Assembly (NCBI RefSeq): GCF_029814935.1
Contig: NZ_CP104582.1
Coordinates: 2,542,001-2,606,000, forward strand
Direction of reading: 5' to 3'
Length of the DNA stretch: 64,000 nucleotides
DNA from: Pseudomonas sp. GD03919
GTDB lineage: Bacteria > Pseudomonadota > Gammaproteobacteria > Pseudomonadales > Pseudomonadaceae
Of the stretch, positions 23,104 to 32,087 are shown in pieces. The position numbers and the translations under genes were made by a program. The notes beneath the pieces are model-generated. The model worked only from the letters and a program-made list of their open reading frames with translations, had not been told where the DNA came from and searched no databases. Position 1 is the stretch's first letter. The number at the start of each line of letters is the position of its first letter.

Positions 23104-24429
23104 TCAGGCCATACGGCTAAGCCGAGTGATCGTATCCAGTATTGACACCAGTCCAAGCGCATCCCAGCGTTTCTTCGGCAGCGCCTGCCGCAGGTGCAAG
23201 GCGCCGGCGTTCCACCAGGGGCCGCGCCCGTTGGTGGCCGACTTCCAGGCCCGCTCCTCCGGTAAGCCCAGCCGCATCAGATTGCGTGCCCGGGTAACCG
23301 GTCGTTTCCAGTGCCGCCACAGCACATTGCGCAGCAACCGCCGCACCCAGCCATCCAGCTCTTCCACAGGCCGCTTGCTCTGGCTCAGCTTGAAGTAGCT
23401 GCTCCAGCCACGCAGAACCGGGTTGAGCCGCTCGATCAGCCAGGTCAGCTGACTACCCCGCCTAGCACGTAGCAGGCTTTTCACCCGTTCGCGCAGGCGC
23501 TGCAGGCTGCTGCCGGCAATCCGCAGTTTCGGCTGCCGGTGCACGGTCATGCCGTAGCCCAGGTAACTGCTGCGCCACGGGCGGATGACCTGGCTCTTGG
23601 CCCGGTTCAACCGCAACCGCAGCCGCTGCTCCAGGAAACGCTCCAGACTGGCCAGCACCCGCTCGCCCGCCTGCCGACTGCGGACGTAGACGTTCGCGTC
23701 GTCGGCATAGCGCACGAAGCGATGGCCGCGCCGGCTCAGCTCCTGGTCCAGCTCGTTCAGCAGGATGTTCGAGAGCAGGGGCGAGAGCGGCCCGCCTTGC
23801 GGCGTGCCTTCTCGTCGCAGGCTCACGAGCCCACCCGCCATGACACCGGCTTCCAGGTAGCGCCGAACCAGCCGCCGCACACGCGGGTCTTCGACCTGAC
23901 GCGCCAGCAGATCCATCAGCAGATCGTGGTCGACCCGGTCGAAGAATTTCTCCAGGTCCAGTTCCACGCTCCAGCGATAGCCCGACGCCACATGGGCGCG
24001 GGCCATTTCGATGGCCTGGTGCGCGCTGCGCCCCGGACGAAAGCCGTAGCTGAAGTCCGAGAACAGCGGTTCGAAAAGCGGCGTCAGTTGCTGCAGCAGC
24101 GCCTGCTGGATCAGGCGATCCAGCACGCTGGGTATCCCCAGCGTTCTGACCCCGCCCTCGGGCTTGGGAATGTTCACCGCACGGACGCCGTGCGGCTGGT
24201 ATTCACCCGTCTGCAGCCGCTCCCGCAGGGACGGCCAATACTGCTTCAGGTAGCCCGCGAGTTCGTCCACCGACAGGCCATCGGCCCCCGGTGCGCCCCG
24301 GTTGTTCACCACCCGTCGATACGCACGCCTCAGGTTCGCCGGCGACAGCACCCGCTCCATCAGCGCGTTCGGCTCCGCTTTCGTCCACGTTACAGACGCC
24401 ATCGGTGTCTGCGCACTGTCAGCCGGCAT
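23104..24429 (-). CDS. ltrA: Group II intron reverse transcriptase/maturase
   Basis: A 441-residue intron-encoded protein from ATG 24429 (MPADSAQTPMASVTW), with GGACGGA upstream. An in-frame start at 24564 would add 45 residues. RT blocks are complete: the N-terminal block with NRGAPGADG, IPKPEGGVRTLGIPSVLDRLIQQAL, YGFRPGRSAHQAI, DLEKFFDRVDHD, GTPQGGPLSPLLSN and the catalytic RYADDANVYVRS. A thumb/maturase domain (LNPVLRGWSSYFKLSQSK) follows. No HNH endonuclease domain is present and the protein ends at RLSRMA, as in class C enzymes of the GsI-IIC type. It would splice the intron and reverse-transcribe it during retrohoming. No frameshift or stop is seen, and the YADD motif is intact. Confidence 0.93.
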   Translation of the reverse strand: MPADSAQTPMASVTWTKAEPNALMERVLSPANLRRAYRRVVNNRGAPGADGLSVDELAGYLKQYWPSLRERLQTGEYQPHGVRAVNIPKPEGGVRTLGIPSVLDRLIQQALLQQLTPLFEPLFSDFSYGFRPGRSAHQAIEMARAHVASGYRWSVELDLEKFFDRVDHDLLMDLLARQVEDPRVRRLVRRYLEAGVMAGGLVSLRREGTPQGGPLSPLLSNILLNELDQELSRRGHRFVRYADDANVYVRSRQAGERVLASLERFLEQRLRLRLNRAKSQVIRPWRSSYLGYGMTVHRQPKLRIAGSSLQRLRERVKSLLRARRGSQLTWLIERLNPVLRGWSSYFKLSQSKRPVEELDGWVRRLLRNVLWRHWKRPVTRARNLMRLGLPEERAWKSATNGRGPWWNAGALHLRQALPKKRWDALGLVSILDTITRLSRMA

Positions 24430-24960
24430 GCGCGGATTCCGTCCACCATGCCGGGGAACAGCCTTCCCCTGGGGGGAAGCTTCTGCGGTTCGACATCCCA
24501 TGAGACTCCAACGCCTACCGGCGGTATGACCTGTTCGGCCCTTGGTGACGTGGTTGCTCGTCACTTACTACGGCCTTGGCTGACTTCTGCACGCCCATCC
24601 CGTCGCCTCTCGACGCCCGGTAGCCCAGCGGCAAACATGCAGATCTCCCAGGGTAATTCGCGCGACCTTCCGGCTTATGCCTGGCGGATCTACGTCGTAG
24701 CGTGCCGTGCAAGTACCGGGCTTTGACGAATTGGGCCGTCTCACCCCGCTACGCCGCCTCCATCCGCTTCCTGTTCGTCAGGCCAGCCATTTGCTTCCGG
24801 CTTCCTTCAGATTCGCAGTCACCCGCGACACCCTTGCCTTCCGCTAGCACTTCCCCTTGCCGGGCGTGCAGAGGACTTTCACCTCCAAGTCGTCCGGTTC
24901 ACCACCACAGTGAACCGAACAGCGCCAGTCACGGCGCTACGCGCCATGCCTGGCGCACCC

Positions 24961-24990
24961 AATAAAAACGGCCTGCACAGCAGGCCGTCC
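24961..24990 (-). terminator. Terminator of tpx, also the insertion target
   Basis: On the minus strand CGGCCTGC-TGT-GCAGGCCG (24987-24969) is followed by TTTTTATT (24968-24961). The T tract is the right copy of the 8-bp duplication flanking the inserted element. The group II intron starts 2 nt after it. Confidence 0.9.
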
Positions 24991-25004
24991 GGTTCAGCGG
25001 GTGC

Positions 25005-25505
25005 TTACTTGAGTACAGCGAGGGCAGCTGCGTAGTCCGGCTCGTCGGTAATTTCACCAACCAGCTCGCTGTACAACACCTTGTCGTTTTCATCCAGCAC
25101 CACCACGGCACGCGCGGCCAGGCCGGCCAGCGGGCCACTGGCGATGGCCACACCATAGTTCTTGAGAAACTCGGCGCCACGCAGGGTGGACAGGTTGACC
25201 ACCTTGTCCAGGCCTTCGGCACCGCAGAAGCGCGCCTGGGCGAACGGCAGATCCGCAGAGATGCACAGCACCACGGTGTTGTTCAGTTGGCTGGCTTCAG
25301 CGTTGAACTTGCGCACGGAAGTGGCGCAGGTCGGCGTGTCGACGCTGGGGAAGATGTTCAGCACCTTGCGCTTGCCGGCCAGGCTGGCCAGGGTGACGTC
25401 GCTCAGGTCGCCCGCGACCAGGCTGAACGCCGGCGCCTGTTGGCCAACTTGCGGCAGTTGACCATCGACCTGTACCGGATTGCCTTTGAGAGTGACTTGC
25501 GCCAT
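25005..25505 (-). CDS. tpx: Thiol peroxidase
   Basis: A 166-residue atypical 2-Cys peroxiredoxin, reducing hydrogen peroxide and lipid hydroperoxides with thioredoxin. ATG 25505 ([13 protein letters not shown]) has GGAG upstream; the frame runs further 5' but has no homologous look. The peroxidatic Cys60 is in [17 protein letters not shown] and the resolving Cys94 in ARFCGAEG. The threonine and arginine of the active site are also present. Length matches E. coli Tpx (168). Monocistronic, with its own terminator and a free 5' region of about 170 bp. Acts in the cytoplasm or periplasm; no signal peptide is visible. Confidence 0.95.
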   Translation of the reverse strand: MAQVTLKGNPVQVDGQLPQVGQQAPAFSLVAGDLSDVTLASLAGKRKVLNIFPSVDTPTCATSVRKFNAEASQLNNTVVLCISADLPFAQARFCGAEGLDKVVNLSTLRGAEFLKNYGVAIASGPLAGLAARAVVVLDENDKVLYSELVGEITDEPDYAAALAVLK

Positions 25506-25679
25506 GGGAGTTTCCTTATCGTCAGGGAGTTGAAGGGCAAATATGTGACACGGGCTTCGCCACAGCGAATAACCCGTCGAATGGCAGGTCACGGCCCGAC
25601 CATGCGTCCAGACTAGCGCAGAAGCGACGCCGATACACCGGAGACCGAGTAGGGATTTTAGCCAATGAACCTTTTGTCA

Positions 25680-28600
25680 TCAGAAATCGCGCCGGTAGAA
25701 CAGGTCGAGCGAACTGGCCAGGCCGCTGGCGGCCTCCAGATACAAGCGCCGGCTCAACTGATAGCGCAGGGCGATGGTATTGGCCGGCTCGAACACCCCG
25801 ACGCCATAGCGCAGGCTGAGGCGCTCGGTGATGTTGCCGCTGGCCACCACGCTGGTGGTCACCCCACTGCCTTCGGTATCGAGCTGAAAATCCTGAATGC
25901 CCAGGCTGTTGGCCAGGCCGGTGGTGATCGAACTGCTGCCGGCCAACCCCAGCGCCAGCGCCGCCTGGCCCAGCATATTGTTGTCGCCACTGCTTTGCCC
26001 CAGTGGACGCCCCAGCACCAGGTAGGACAGCGCCTGCTCCTGGCTCATGGCCGGTTCGGCGAAGACTGTGGTACTGGGCTGCTCGGCACTGCCGGACAGA
26101 CGAATACCGGCGACTACCGTATCGACCCGGCGAATCGCCTCGACATCGAGAAACGGCTGATCGATGGGGCCGGTGAACAACAACCGCGCGCGACGGATGG
26201 TCAGACGCTGACCGTAGGCACGATAGCGGCCATTGGCCAGATCCAGCTCTCCACGGGTGTCGAGGTTATCGCCGATATGCACGCGCCCACGCAGGTCGGC
26301 GCTCAGGCCAAAGCCGCTGAAGGCCAGCCTGTCCTGGCCCACCTCGACCTCGACATCCATGGCGACGCCGAGCCCCTCTTCGGCCTCTGGCACTTCACGC
26401 CCGACCACCTGCGCATCGCCGGAGACTTTCACCGTTGACGGTGGCAGCTCACGCACGCTGATCAGCCCGCGTGGCACGCCAACTTTACCGCTGATGGCCA
26501 GGCGCTGGGCACGCAGCTGCAATTGCAGGTCAGGTTCGACTTCCAGTTCAGCGTAAGGCTCGACCTTCACCGGCAGACGCCTGCCCTGCAGGGCCAGGTC
26601 GCCGCTCAGGCCTTCGGCCCAGGCGATTTCGCCACGCAGGTTGCCCTGGCCTTGCTCGCCACTGCGCCAGTCTGCAGACAGCTGCATTCGCTCACCTGCG
26701 ATCAGCGCCTGCAGCTGCAAGCCCTCCAGGCTCACCGGCAACTCGCTGCCGGATAGCTCGCCGCCCTCCAGCCGCAGTTGGCCGTTGATCTGCGGCGCCA
26801 TCAGCTGGCCACCAATAGTGCCACTGCCCTGCAGCTTGCCTTCAAGGGTGTCCGCCATTGCCACGAAGGGGCGCAAGACGGCAAGGTCGAAACCACTCAG
26901 ACGAAACTCCCCGCTGACCGGCTTGTGCGCCGGGCGCGGGTCGATCTGCGCCTGCAGTGCCAGCTCACCCAGGCGAGCGCTGACGAAACGCAGCTGGCTG
27001 TCCACCCGCTGCGGACGTAACGTGCTGCTCAGGCGCAGACTGTCATAGGGGAAATCCAGCCACTGCTCGTCATCGGCCTGACGAATGCGCAGATTGCCGC
27101 CACCGGCGTCGAGCGTGATCTGGCCATTGGGGCCACTGTCCGGCAACTCGACCTTGAGCTGACCATCCAAGCGCCCCTGCCAGGCGAAATCTTCAGGCAG
27201 CCAGGGTTGCAGACTGGCCAGGGGAAAGTTCTCAAGGCGCCAGTCCAGGCTGGGCTGCGGCATCAGCCGCTGCTGCCCGCCGCAAAGACTGGCGTCAGCG
27301 GATTGCCAGCAATGCGCGCCCAGGTTGAGCCGGCCACTGGCCAGACGTTCCAGGCTTGCCGCCTGCTGCAGCTGCCAGTTCTGGCCGCCACTCTGGATAC
27401 GGCCACTGGCGATGCGCCCGCGCCAGTCGCCTTGCTCGCTCAAGCGACCGTCCAGGGCCAGCGCCAGCTGCAGCAGTGGCCCTTGCAAATCGATAGTCAG
27501 CGCCTGACGACGCTGATCGCCACGGCCATCGGCCTGCAAGCGCCCGAGGTAGGTATCGCCGATACGAATACCGCGCAGATTCAAACCGATGCGCGCCTGC
27601 TGGCGGGCATCCAGCGTCGCGTCCAACTGCAGTCGCCGCAGGCTGGGGTCGCCAAAGGCCAGGCGCTCGCCACTCAGCGCCAGCTGGCCTTGCGGCGTTT
27701 GCAACGTACCGGCCAGGGACAGCTGGCCCTGTATCTGCCCTTGCAGGCCAGGCCAGAGTTGCCCCAGGCGCGGCAAGGCCAACTCCAGCTGGCCACGCAA
27801 GCGCTGATCCAGCGCGCCCTGAGCGTTGATCCGGTTGTCGCCCAGACGCACCAGCAATTGCTCGAGCTGCCACTGCTCGCCGCTACCGGCGCCCTGTACC
27901 TGTAATTGCGCGGGCTGGCCACGCAGACGGCCATTGAGGTCGATATCGGCCTTGGCTTGCAGCGCACCGGCATTGAAGCTGCCCGAGGTATTCAGCGGCC
28001 CTGCCAGATTACCCGGCATCTCAGCCAGCCAATAACCTGGGTCGAGGGCGCTGAGCTGCAGCATGGCCTGCCAGTCGACGCCGTCGCCAAAACCGACCTT
28101 GACCACCCCTTCGGCGCGGCCCTGGCCAGCCATCAACTGCAATTGCGGCAGGCTGACCTGGCCGAGATCACCACTGACCGGACTGCTCAGGCTGAAGTCC
28201 CCTGCCGGCCCCTTAAGCTGCGCAGCGAAGTTACCCAGGTAATTGCCTTCGCTATAGCTGACTTCTGCCTGCAGTTGCTGCAGCGCCACGGGTGGCGGCT
28301 CGTCCAGCGGGTACAGACGCTGCCAGGGGAAATTCAGCCAATCGAGCTTGGCATCGGCCTGAAACGCCTCGCTCCAGGCGAGCGTACCGCTGAGCTGCAG
28401 ATGCTGCTGATCCCCGGCCTCGATGCGCAGCAATTCGATATCCGCGCCCGTGGCATCGACCCTGCCGCGCAAGGCCAGCGGCATCGGCGCCTGCTCGGCG
28501 GGCAGAGTGGCGCTGCCGTCGATTCGATAGCCGCTGCTCAGGTCACCCTTTGCCGACAACGTCAGCGCCTGCAGGTGCAGCGTCTGCGGCAAGGCGCTGC

Positions 28601-29363
28601 TGGCCTGAAAATCCTGGCTGGTCAGGCGCAGTTCGGCGGGCAGGTGCTCGGCCAGCGCCTGCACCTGTCCTTCGAGACGGGCATCGAGATAACCGCTGCT
28701 GTCAGCCTCGATGTTCAGGCTGCGCTGCAATTCGCCACCTACCTGCAGCGCCACCTGCCAGGCCTTGCCATCGACTTCCGGCAACTGCAGACGGCCGCTC
28801 AGGGCCAAGGGCCAATCGCCCTGCGGCGTCAGTTGGCCACTGAGGTCCAGGCTCAGGTCATCACGTTGCAAGGCAAGGCGCTGCAGCTCCACACCCTGCT
28901 CGTTCCAACTGGCGCTCAGTTCGAGATCGCTCAGTTGCGTCTGGCCGTCCAGGCGCAGTTCGCCCAGTTGGATATCGCCCAATTGCAAGCGCAGTGGCAG
29001 GTTGAGGTTCGGCAGGCTCAACGGCTCATCGCTGCCCTCCCCACTGTCGGGCAGGGTCACGGCCACCTGCCGCAGATGCAGACGATCCAGGCACAGCGTC
29101 AGGCGCAGCAGGCAGGACGGCGACCAGGCCATGTCCAGCTGCTGCAGCTCCACCCGCATATCGTCTTGCTGCCAGATCAGCGCATCGGCCTGCCAGGCAC
29201 CGCCCAGACGCCCTGCGAAGTTGTCGACTTGCAGGCCTGGCACCTGGGCCAGCAGCCAACGACTGCCACCCTGGGTGCCCAGCAGCGCCCACAGGGCCGC
29301 GACGAGCAGCAACGCCAGGCCGAGCAGACCGCCGGCCAACCATTTCAGCAGGCGCCGGGTCAT
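25680..29363 (-). CDS. tamB: Translocation and assembly module subunit TamB
   Basis: A 1227-residue protein anchored by one N-terminal helix (LLKWLAGGLLGLALLLVAALWALLG). A long, repetitive, Gln/Leu-rich beta-rich body (AsmA/YhdP-like lipid-transfer groove) and a C-terminal TamB domain (DUF490) ending YLEAASGLASSLDLFYRRDF follow. TamB spans the periplasm and works with TamA in outer-membrane protein insertion. Its family is also implicated in phospholipid transport to the outer membrane. ATG 29363 overlaps the tamA stop (ATGA), so the pair is coupled. A 174-bp gap separates it from tpx. Length and ends are normal. Confidence 0.93.
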   Translation of the reverse strand: MTRRLLKWLAGGLLGLALLLVAALWALLGTQGGSRWLLAQVPGLQVDNFAGRLGGAWQADALIWQQDDMRVELQQLDMAWSPSCLLRLTLCLDRLHLRQVAVTLPDSGEGSDEPLSLPNLNLPLRLQLGDIQLGELRLDGQTQLSDLELSASWNEQGVELQRLALQRDDLSLDLSGQLTPQGDWPLALSGRLQLPEVDGKAWQVALQVGGELQRSLNIEADSSGYLDARLEGQVQALAEHLPAELRLTSQDFQASSALPQTLHLQALTLSAKGDLSSGYRIDGSATLPAEQAPMPLALRGRVDATGADIELLRIEAGDQQHLQLSGTLAWSEAFQADAKLDWLNFPWQRLYPLDEPPPVALQQLQAEVSYSEGNYLGNFAAQLKGPAGDFSLSSPVSGDLGQVSLPQLQLMAGQGRAEGVVKVGFGDGVDWQAMLQLSALDPGYWLAEMPGNLAGPLNTSGSFNAGALQAKADIDLNGRLRGQPAQLQVQGAGSGEQWQLEQLLVRLGDNRINAQGALDQRLRGQLELALPRLGQLWPGLQGQIQGQLSLAGTLQTPQGQLALSGERLAFGDPSLRRLQLDATLDARQQARIGLNLRGIRIGDTYLGRLQADGRGDQRRQALTIDLQGPLLQLALALDGRLSEQGDWRGRIASGRIQSGGQNWQLQQAASLERLASGRLNLGAHCWQSADASLCGGQQRLMPQPSLDWRLENFPLASLQPWLPEDFAWQGRLDGQLKVELPDSGPNGQITLDAGGGNLRIRQADDEQWLDFPYDSLRLSSTLRPQRVDSQLRFVSARLGELALQAQIDPRPAHKPVSGEFRLSGFDLAVLRPFVAMADTLEGKLQGSGTIGGQLMAPQINGQLRLEGGELSGSELPVSLEGLQLQALIAGERMQLSADWRSGEQGQGNLRGEIAWAEGLSGDLALQGRRLPVKVEPYAELEVEPDLQLQLRAQRLAISGKVGVPRGLISVRELPPSTVKVSGDAQVVGREVPEAEEGLGVAMDVEVEVGQDRLAFSGFGLSADLRGRVHIGDNLDTRGELDLANGRYRAYGQRLTIRRARLLFTGPIDQPFLDVEAIRRVDTVVAGIRLSGSAEQPSTTVFAEPAMSQEQALSYLVLGRPLGQSSGDNNMLGQAALALGLAGSSSITTGLANSLGIQDFQLDTEGSGVTTSVVASGNITERLSLRYGVGVFEPANTIALRYQLSRRLYLEAASGLASSLDLFYRRDF

Positions 29364-31084
29364 AGCTCAGGCCCCATGGAGAAATGCAGGCGTACGCCAC
29401 CGTCGTCGTCCAGCGCATGAGCGAGGTCCAGGCGCAGCGGGCCGACCGGTGAAACCCAGCGCACGCCGAAACCAACGCCGGTCTTGAGGGTGGGAAACTC
29501 CAGCGAGTTGAACGAATTGCCCTGATCGATGAAGGTCGCCAGGCGCCACTTGTCGGTGAGGCTGTATTGGTACTCGGCGCTGGCGGTGAACAGATAGCGC
29601 CCGCCGATCTTGTCGCCGCGATTGTTCTCCGGCGACAGGCTCTGGTAGTCATAGCCGCGCACGCTCTGATCGCCACCAGCGAAGAAGCGCAGCGACGGCG
29701 GCACGGCAGAAAAACCATTGGTTTCGGTACCGCCAAACTGCACCCGCCCGAGCAGACGGTGATTGTCGAATACGGTAGTCAGGCCCTTGAGCATGACGTT
29801 GCCGTGCAGCACGTTGGCATCGGACAGTACGCCATCGACAGCGCCGCGCAAGTCGAACTGCACGCGGTAGCCCTGGTTCGGGTCGAGGCGGTTGTCGCTG
29901 CGCAGCAGCGAGTAGCTGACACCTGGCATCAGCAAGTTGCTCAGCCCGGAGTCGTCGCCCAGGCGATATTCCTCACGCTGCCATTTCACCGACAGCACGC
30001 GCTGCCAGCCCCCAGGGCGCTGGCTGTGCCATTCCGGACCGAGGGTAAGCAGCCGGCTCAAGCTGTCCTTGCTGGCCAGCTCCTCATACTGATAACCGCC
30101 GGCCAGGCGCAGTTTGTCGGTCAGTGGCGGGTCACCGGGAATGTCGTACCACAGGCCAACGTTCTGCCGCGGGGCGGACAATTCGGTTTCCACCCCGTAG
30201 CTGTGCCCCTGCGGATTGCGCCAGTGACGCGTCCAGTTGGCGCGCAGGCGCGGCCCGACGTCGGTGGAAAAGCCCAGCCCCAGGCCCATGGTACGCGGCT
30301 CACGGATCTGCAGCGCCACCGCAACCGGAATACGCAACTGGTCGGCCTGAGTGGGGATGGCATCGACCCTTACCGACTCGAAATAGCCGCTGGACTGCAG
30401 CGCCTGGTACAGCTCGGCGATCAGCTCGGAATCGTAGGGGGTGTCCGGCTCGAACGGCACCATGCGCCGCAGCAGGTCGTCATCGAAGGGAAAGTCGCCA
30501 CTGAAGCTGAGATCGCCCAGGTTGTAGCGCGGCCCACTGGCGAATACCAGTTCGATGTCGGCCACCCCGGCGGCCGGATCGACCTGCAGACTCTGACGGG
30601 TGAAACGGCCATCGAAGAAGCCGTAGCGCGAGGCCTGATTCTGAATCAGCCGCTTGGCATCCTCGTAGCGCCCGTGATTGAGCACCGCACCCGGTTGCAG
30701 ACGACTGGCGCTGGGGATGCGAAAAGCCGACAGCTCGCTGGCCGGCCCTTCGATGCGAATGTCGACATGGCGCAGGCGAACGCGCTCACCGGGCTCGACT
30801 TCGAGTACCAGGCGCGGTGTTTCGCCCTCTTCGATACGGCTGCGAATACGCGCCTGGTAGTAACCCAGGGCCTGAGCAGCCTTGTCGGCCTGCCCCTCGG
30901 CGATGCGCCGCAGGCGTCGCAATGACTGCGCGTCGCGTCCATCGAGGCTACCGACATAACCTTCGATATTGGCCTTGAGAGCCGAATTGCTCGGGGTAAT
31001 TCGTACGTCCAGCTCGCCTGCGGCGAAGGCACCCGTACTGATCAGCAGCACCAGGCTGCGCTGAAGATGTCCATATACGCTCAT
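29360..31084 (-). CDS. tamA: Translocation and assembly module subunit TamA
   Basis: Omp85-family outer-membrane barrel, 574 residues from ATG 31084 (MSVYGHLQRSLVLLISTGAFA, signal peptide). Three POTRA domains (residues ~25-255) precede a 16-strand barrel. The barrel contains the Omp85 signatures YSYGVETELSAP and GGDQSVRGYDYQSLSP (the VRGY lock motif) and ends SMGPEL. Partner of TamB. A GTG at 31102 would add six residues; neither start has a good ribosome site. The 5' region carries a 141-bp palindromic repeat only 37 bp upstream, so the promoter either lies in that short gap or is affected by the repeat. Confidence 0.92.
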   Translation of the reverse strand: MSVYGHLQRSLVLLISTGAFAAGELDVRITPSNSALKANIEGYVGSLDGRDAQSLRRLRRIAEGQADKAAQALGYYQARIRSRIEEGETPRLVLEVEPGERVRLRHVDIRIEGPASELSAFRIPSASRLQPGAVLNHGRYEDAKRLIQNQASRYGFFDGRFTRQSLQVDPAAGVADIELVFASGPRYNLGDLSFSGDFPFDDDLLRRMVPFEPDTPYDSELIAELYQALQSSGYFESVRVDAIPTQADQLRIPVAVALQIREPRTMGLGLGFSTDVGPRLRANWTRHWRNPQGHSYGVETELSAPRQNVGLWYDIPGDPPLTDKLRLAGGYQYEELASKDSLSRLLTLGPEWHSQRPGGWQRVLSVKWQREEYRLGDDSGLSNLLMPGVSYSLLRSDNRLDPNQGYRVQFDLRGAVDGVLSDANVLHGNVMLKGLTTVFDNHRLLGRVQFGGTETNGFSAVPPSLRFFAGGDQSVRGYDYQSLSPENNRGDKIGGRYLFTASAEYQYSLTDKWRLATFIDQGNSFNSLEFPTLKTGVGFGVRWVSPVGPLRLDLAHALDDDGGVRLHFSMGPEL

Positions 31085-31120
31085 AGCGGAGGATGCTACC
31101 ACGGAGCGGAGCCCACGCTA

Positions 31121-31261
31121 GCAGGCCATTGAAAAACTACCTGCGTTGCCATTGCTGCGTTAAAAACACGCTCAAAATGCTCATTTACAGCTCGTAAACT
31201 GCGCTTTTTCGCCTGTTTTTGCCTCGCACTGGCTGCCTCGCCTACGTTTTCAACGGCCTGC
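31121..31261. repeat. 141-bp MITE-like palindromic repeat upstream of tamA
   Basis: Imperfect terminal inverted repeats: GCAGGCCATTGAAAAACTAC (31121-31140) against GCAGGCCGTTGAAAACGTAG, the reverse complement of the right end. The interior reads TGCTGCGTT, then GCTCATTTACAGCTCG and an AAAAGCGCA-type arm. No ORF. Parts of the interior resemble the element between nuoL and nuoM and a weak copy near 59055-59110. No target duplication was identified. Confidence 0.75.
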
Positions 31262-31295
31262 CGGAGCCGTTGAACGTGCGCCAGACAGCCGCAGT

Positions 31296-31940
31296 TCAGG
31301 CGCTGGCTCTGACCACCGGTTGTGGGTTGGGATGAAAGAACACGTGTTCGACCACCGGGCCTATGGCCAGCTCGCCGATTTCCTCGCAGCCCTGGCGCCG
31401 GTAGAAATCCAGATAGCGCGCATTGCCGGTATCCAGCACCACGCCTTGCGAGCCGCTGTCCTGGGCACACCAGTCGTGCAGCGCCTCGAGCAACTGCTCG
31501 CCGCGATGCTGCCCCTGAAACTCGGGGTGAATACCCAGAAGCGGCAGCACGTGATAAGGACCAGGAGGCAGGCTGGCGAGCACCGCATCGTGGTATTCGA
31601 GGTAGCGTTTGGTGCAGCCAAAGCCGGTGCTCAGCAGCATGCGCAGACGCCAACCCCAGCTTTCGGTGATATCCAGGCGACGCTGTGGCGGTGCGATCAG
31701 CGCTGCGCCGATCAGGCGGTCATCGATCAGCAGGCCGATGGCCGGCTGGTCTTCAGCGAAATGCTGCTGCACCAACTCGCGAATCGTCGCGCGCACGCGC
31801 TGATCGAAACCCGGGCGTTCGGCTTCGAACAGGTAAGCGAAGGTCGGCTCGTGACGATAGGCATGGTAGAGCAGCGAACGCACCTCGCGGGCGTAACCAC
31901 CGTCGAGCATGCGCACTTCTGCTGGAGCGTTGTTGGGCAT
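31296..31940 (-). CDS. GNAT-family N-acetyltransferase
   Basis: A 214-residue acyltransferase-fold protein. Motif A, the acetyl-CoA binding loop, is visible as LPLLGIHPEFQGQHRGEQLL, followed by VVLDTGNARYLDFYRRQGCEEIGE, the usual C-terminal GNAT signature. The substrate is unknown. ATG 31940 has an AGAGG site 7-11 bp upstream. It stands alone between the palindromic repeat and the REP before xthA. Family is sure, function not. Confidence 0.85.
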   Translation of the reverse strand: MPNNAPAEVRMLDGGYAREVRSLLYHAYRHEPTFAYLFEAERPGFDQRVRATIRELVQQHFAEDQPAIGLLIDDRLIGAALIAPPQRRLDITESWGWRLRMLLSTGFGCTKRYLEYHDAVLASLPPGPYHVLPLLGIHPEFQGQHRGEQLLEALHDWCAQDSGSQGVVLDTGNARYLDFYRRQGCEEIGELAIGPVVEHVFFHPNPQPVVRASA

Positions 31941-32087
31941 GGCAGACCTCTGTTGTTATGCGTTGCGGGTCAGGCGCGTCCCAGCCAACTTAGCACCACC
32001 TCATCACGCCCGCCAGGCGCTGGCCGCGAGCGTCGAGGATCGGCTAGCATCGCCGTTTAATCTGAAAGTCGCGCAGCGACACCTTCA

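Larger units (their letters stand above)
23033..24958 (-). mobile_element. Group II intron, bacterial class C-like
   Basis: A 1926-nt intron on the minus strand. The 5' end is GTGCGCCAGGCATGGCGC at 24958 (the GUGYG boundary). The 3' end is CTCGAT at 23033. It encodes one reverse transcriptase/maturase in domain IV, followed at once by domains V and VI. It lies 10 nt behind the tpx terminator stem, in the same orientation. Class C introns are known to target terminator hairpins, and the encoded protein resembles class C enzymes without an endonuclease domain. Complete by inspection, so it may be active. Confidence 0.88.
22255..24960. mobile_element. ~780-bp non-autonomous inverted-repeat element, split by a group II intron
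   Basis: Ends are GGTTCTTCGC at 22255-22264 and its exact reverse complement, GCGAAGAA at 23025-23032 plus CC at 24959-24960. The intron (23033-24958) interrupts the right end 2 bp from its edge. Without the intron the element is about 780 bp and is flanked by AATAAAAA on both sides. It consists of two diverged inverted arms of ~370 bp. Both contain ACCGGACTGGCAA, GCCCCTTACGGGCG, a 12-13 bp hairpin (CACCTTTCTTG/CAAGAAAGGTG at left, CTTACTTTCTTTG/CAAAGAAAGTAAG at right) and CACTCGGCCTNCTGAAGGGGAC. Short ORFs inside (for example 22450-22743 and 22700-22981, minus) look spurious. The GGTTCTT terminus and 8-bp AT-rich duplication resemble ISL3-family insertion sequences, so an ISL3-type transposase may have moved it. 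That is inference. Confidence 0.8.

Noticed and set aside
23539..24726. 395-codon plus-strand frame opposite the intron RT
   Set aside because: Shadow of the reverse transcriptase gene, whose YADD and other blocks are clear on the minus strand.
24950..24990. Integron attC site as the intron target
   Set aside because: Some class C introns use attC, but the hairpin here is a plain GC stem with a T tract behind tpx; no integrase or cassette is seen.
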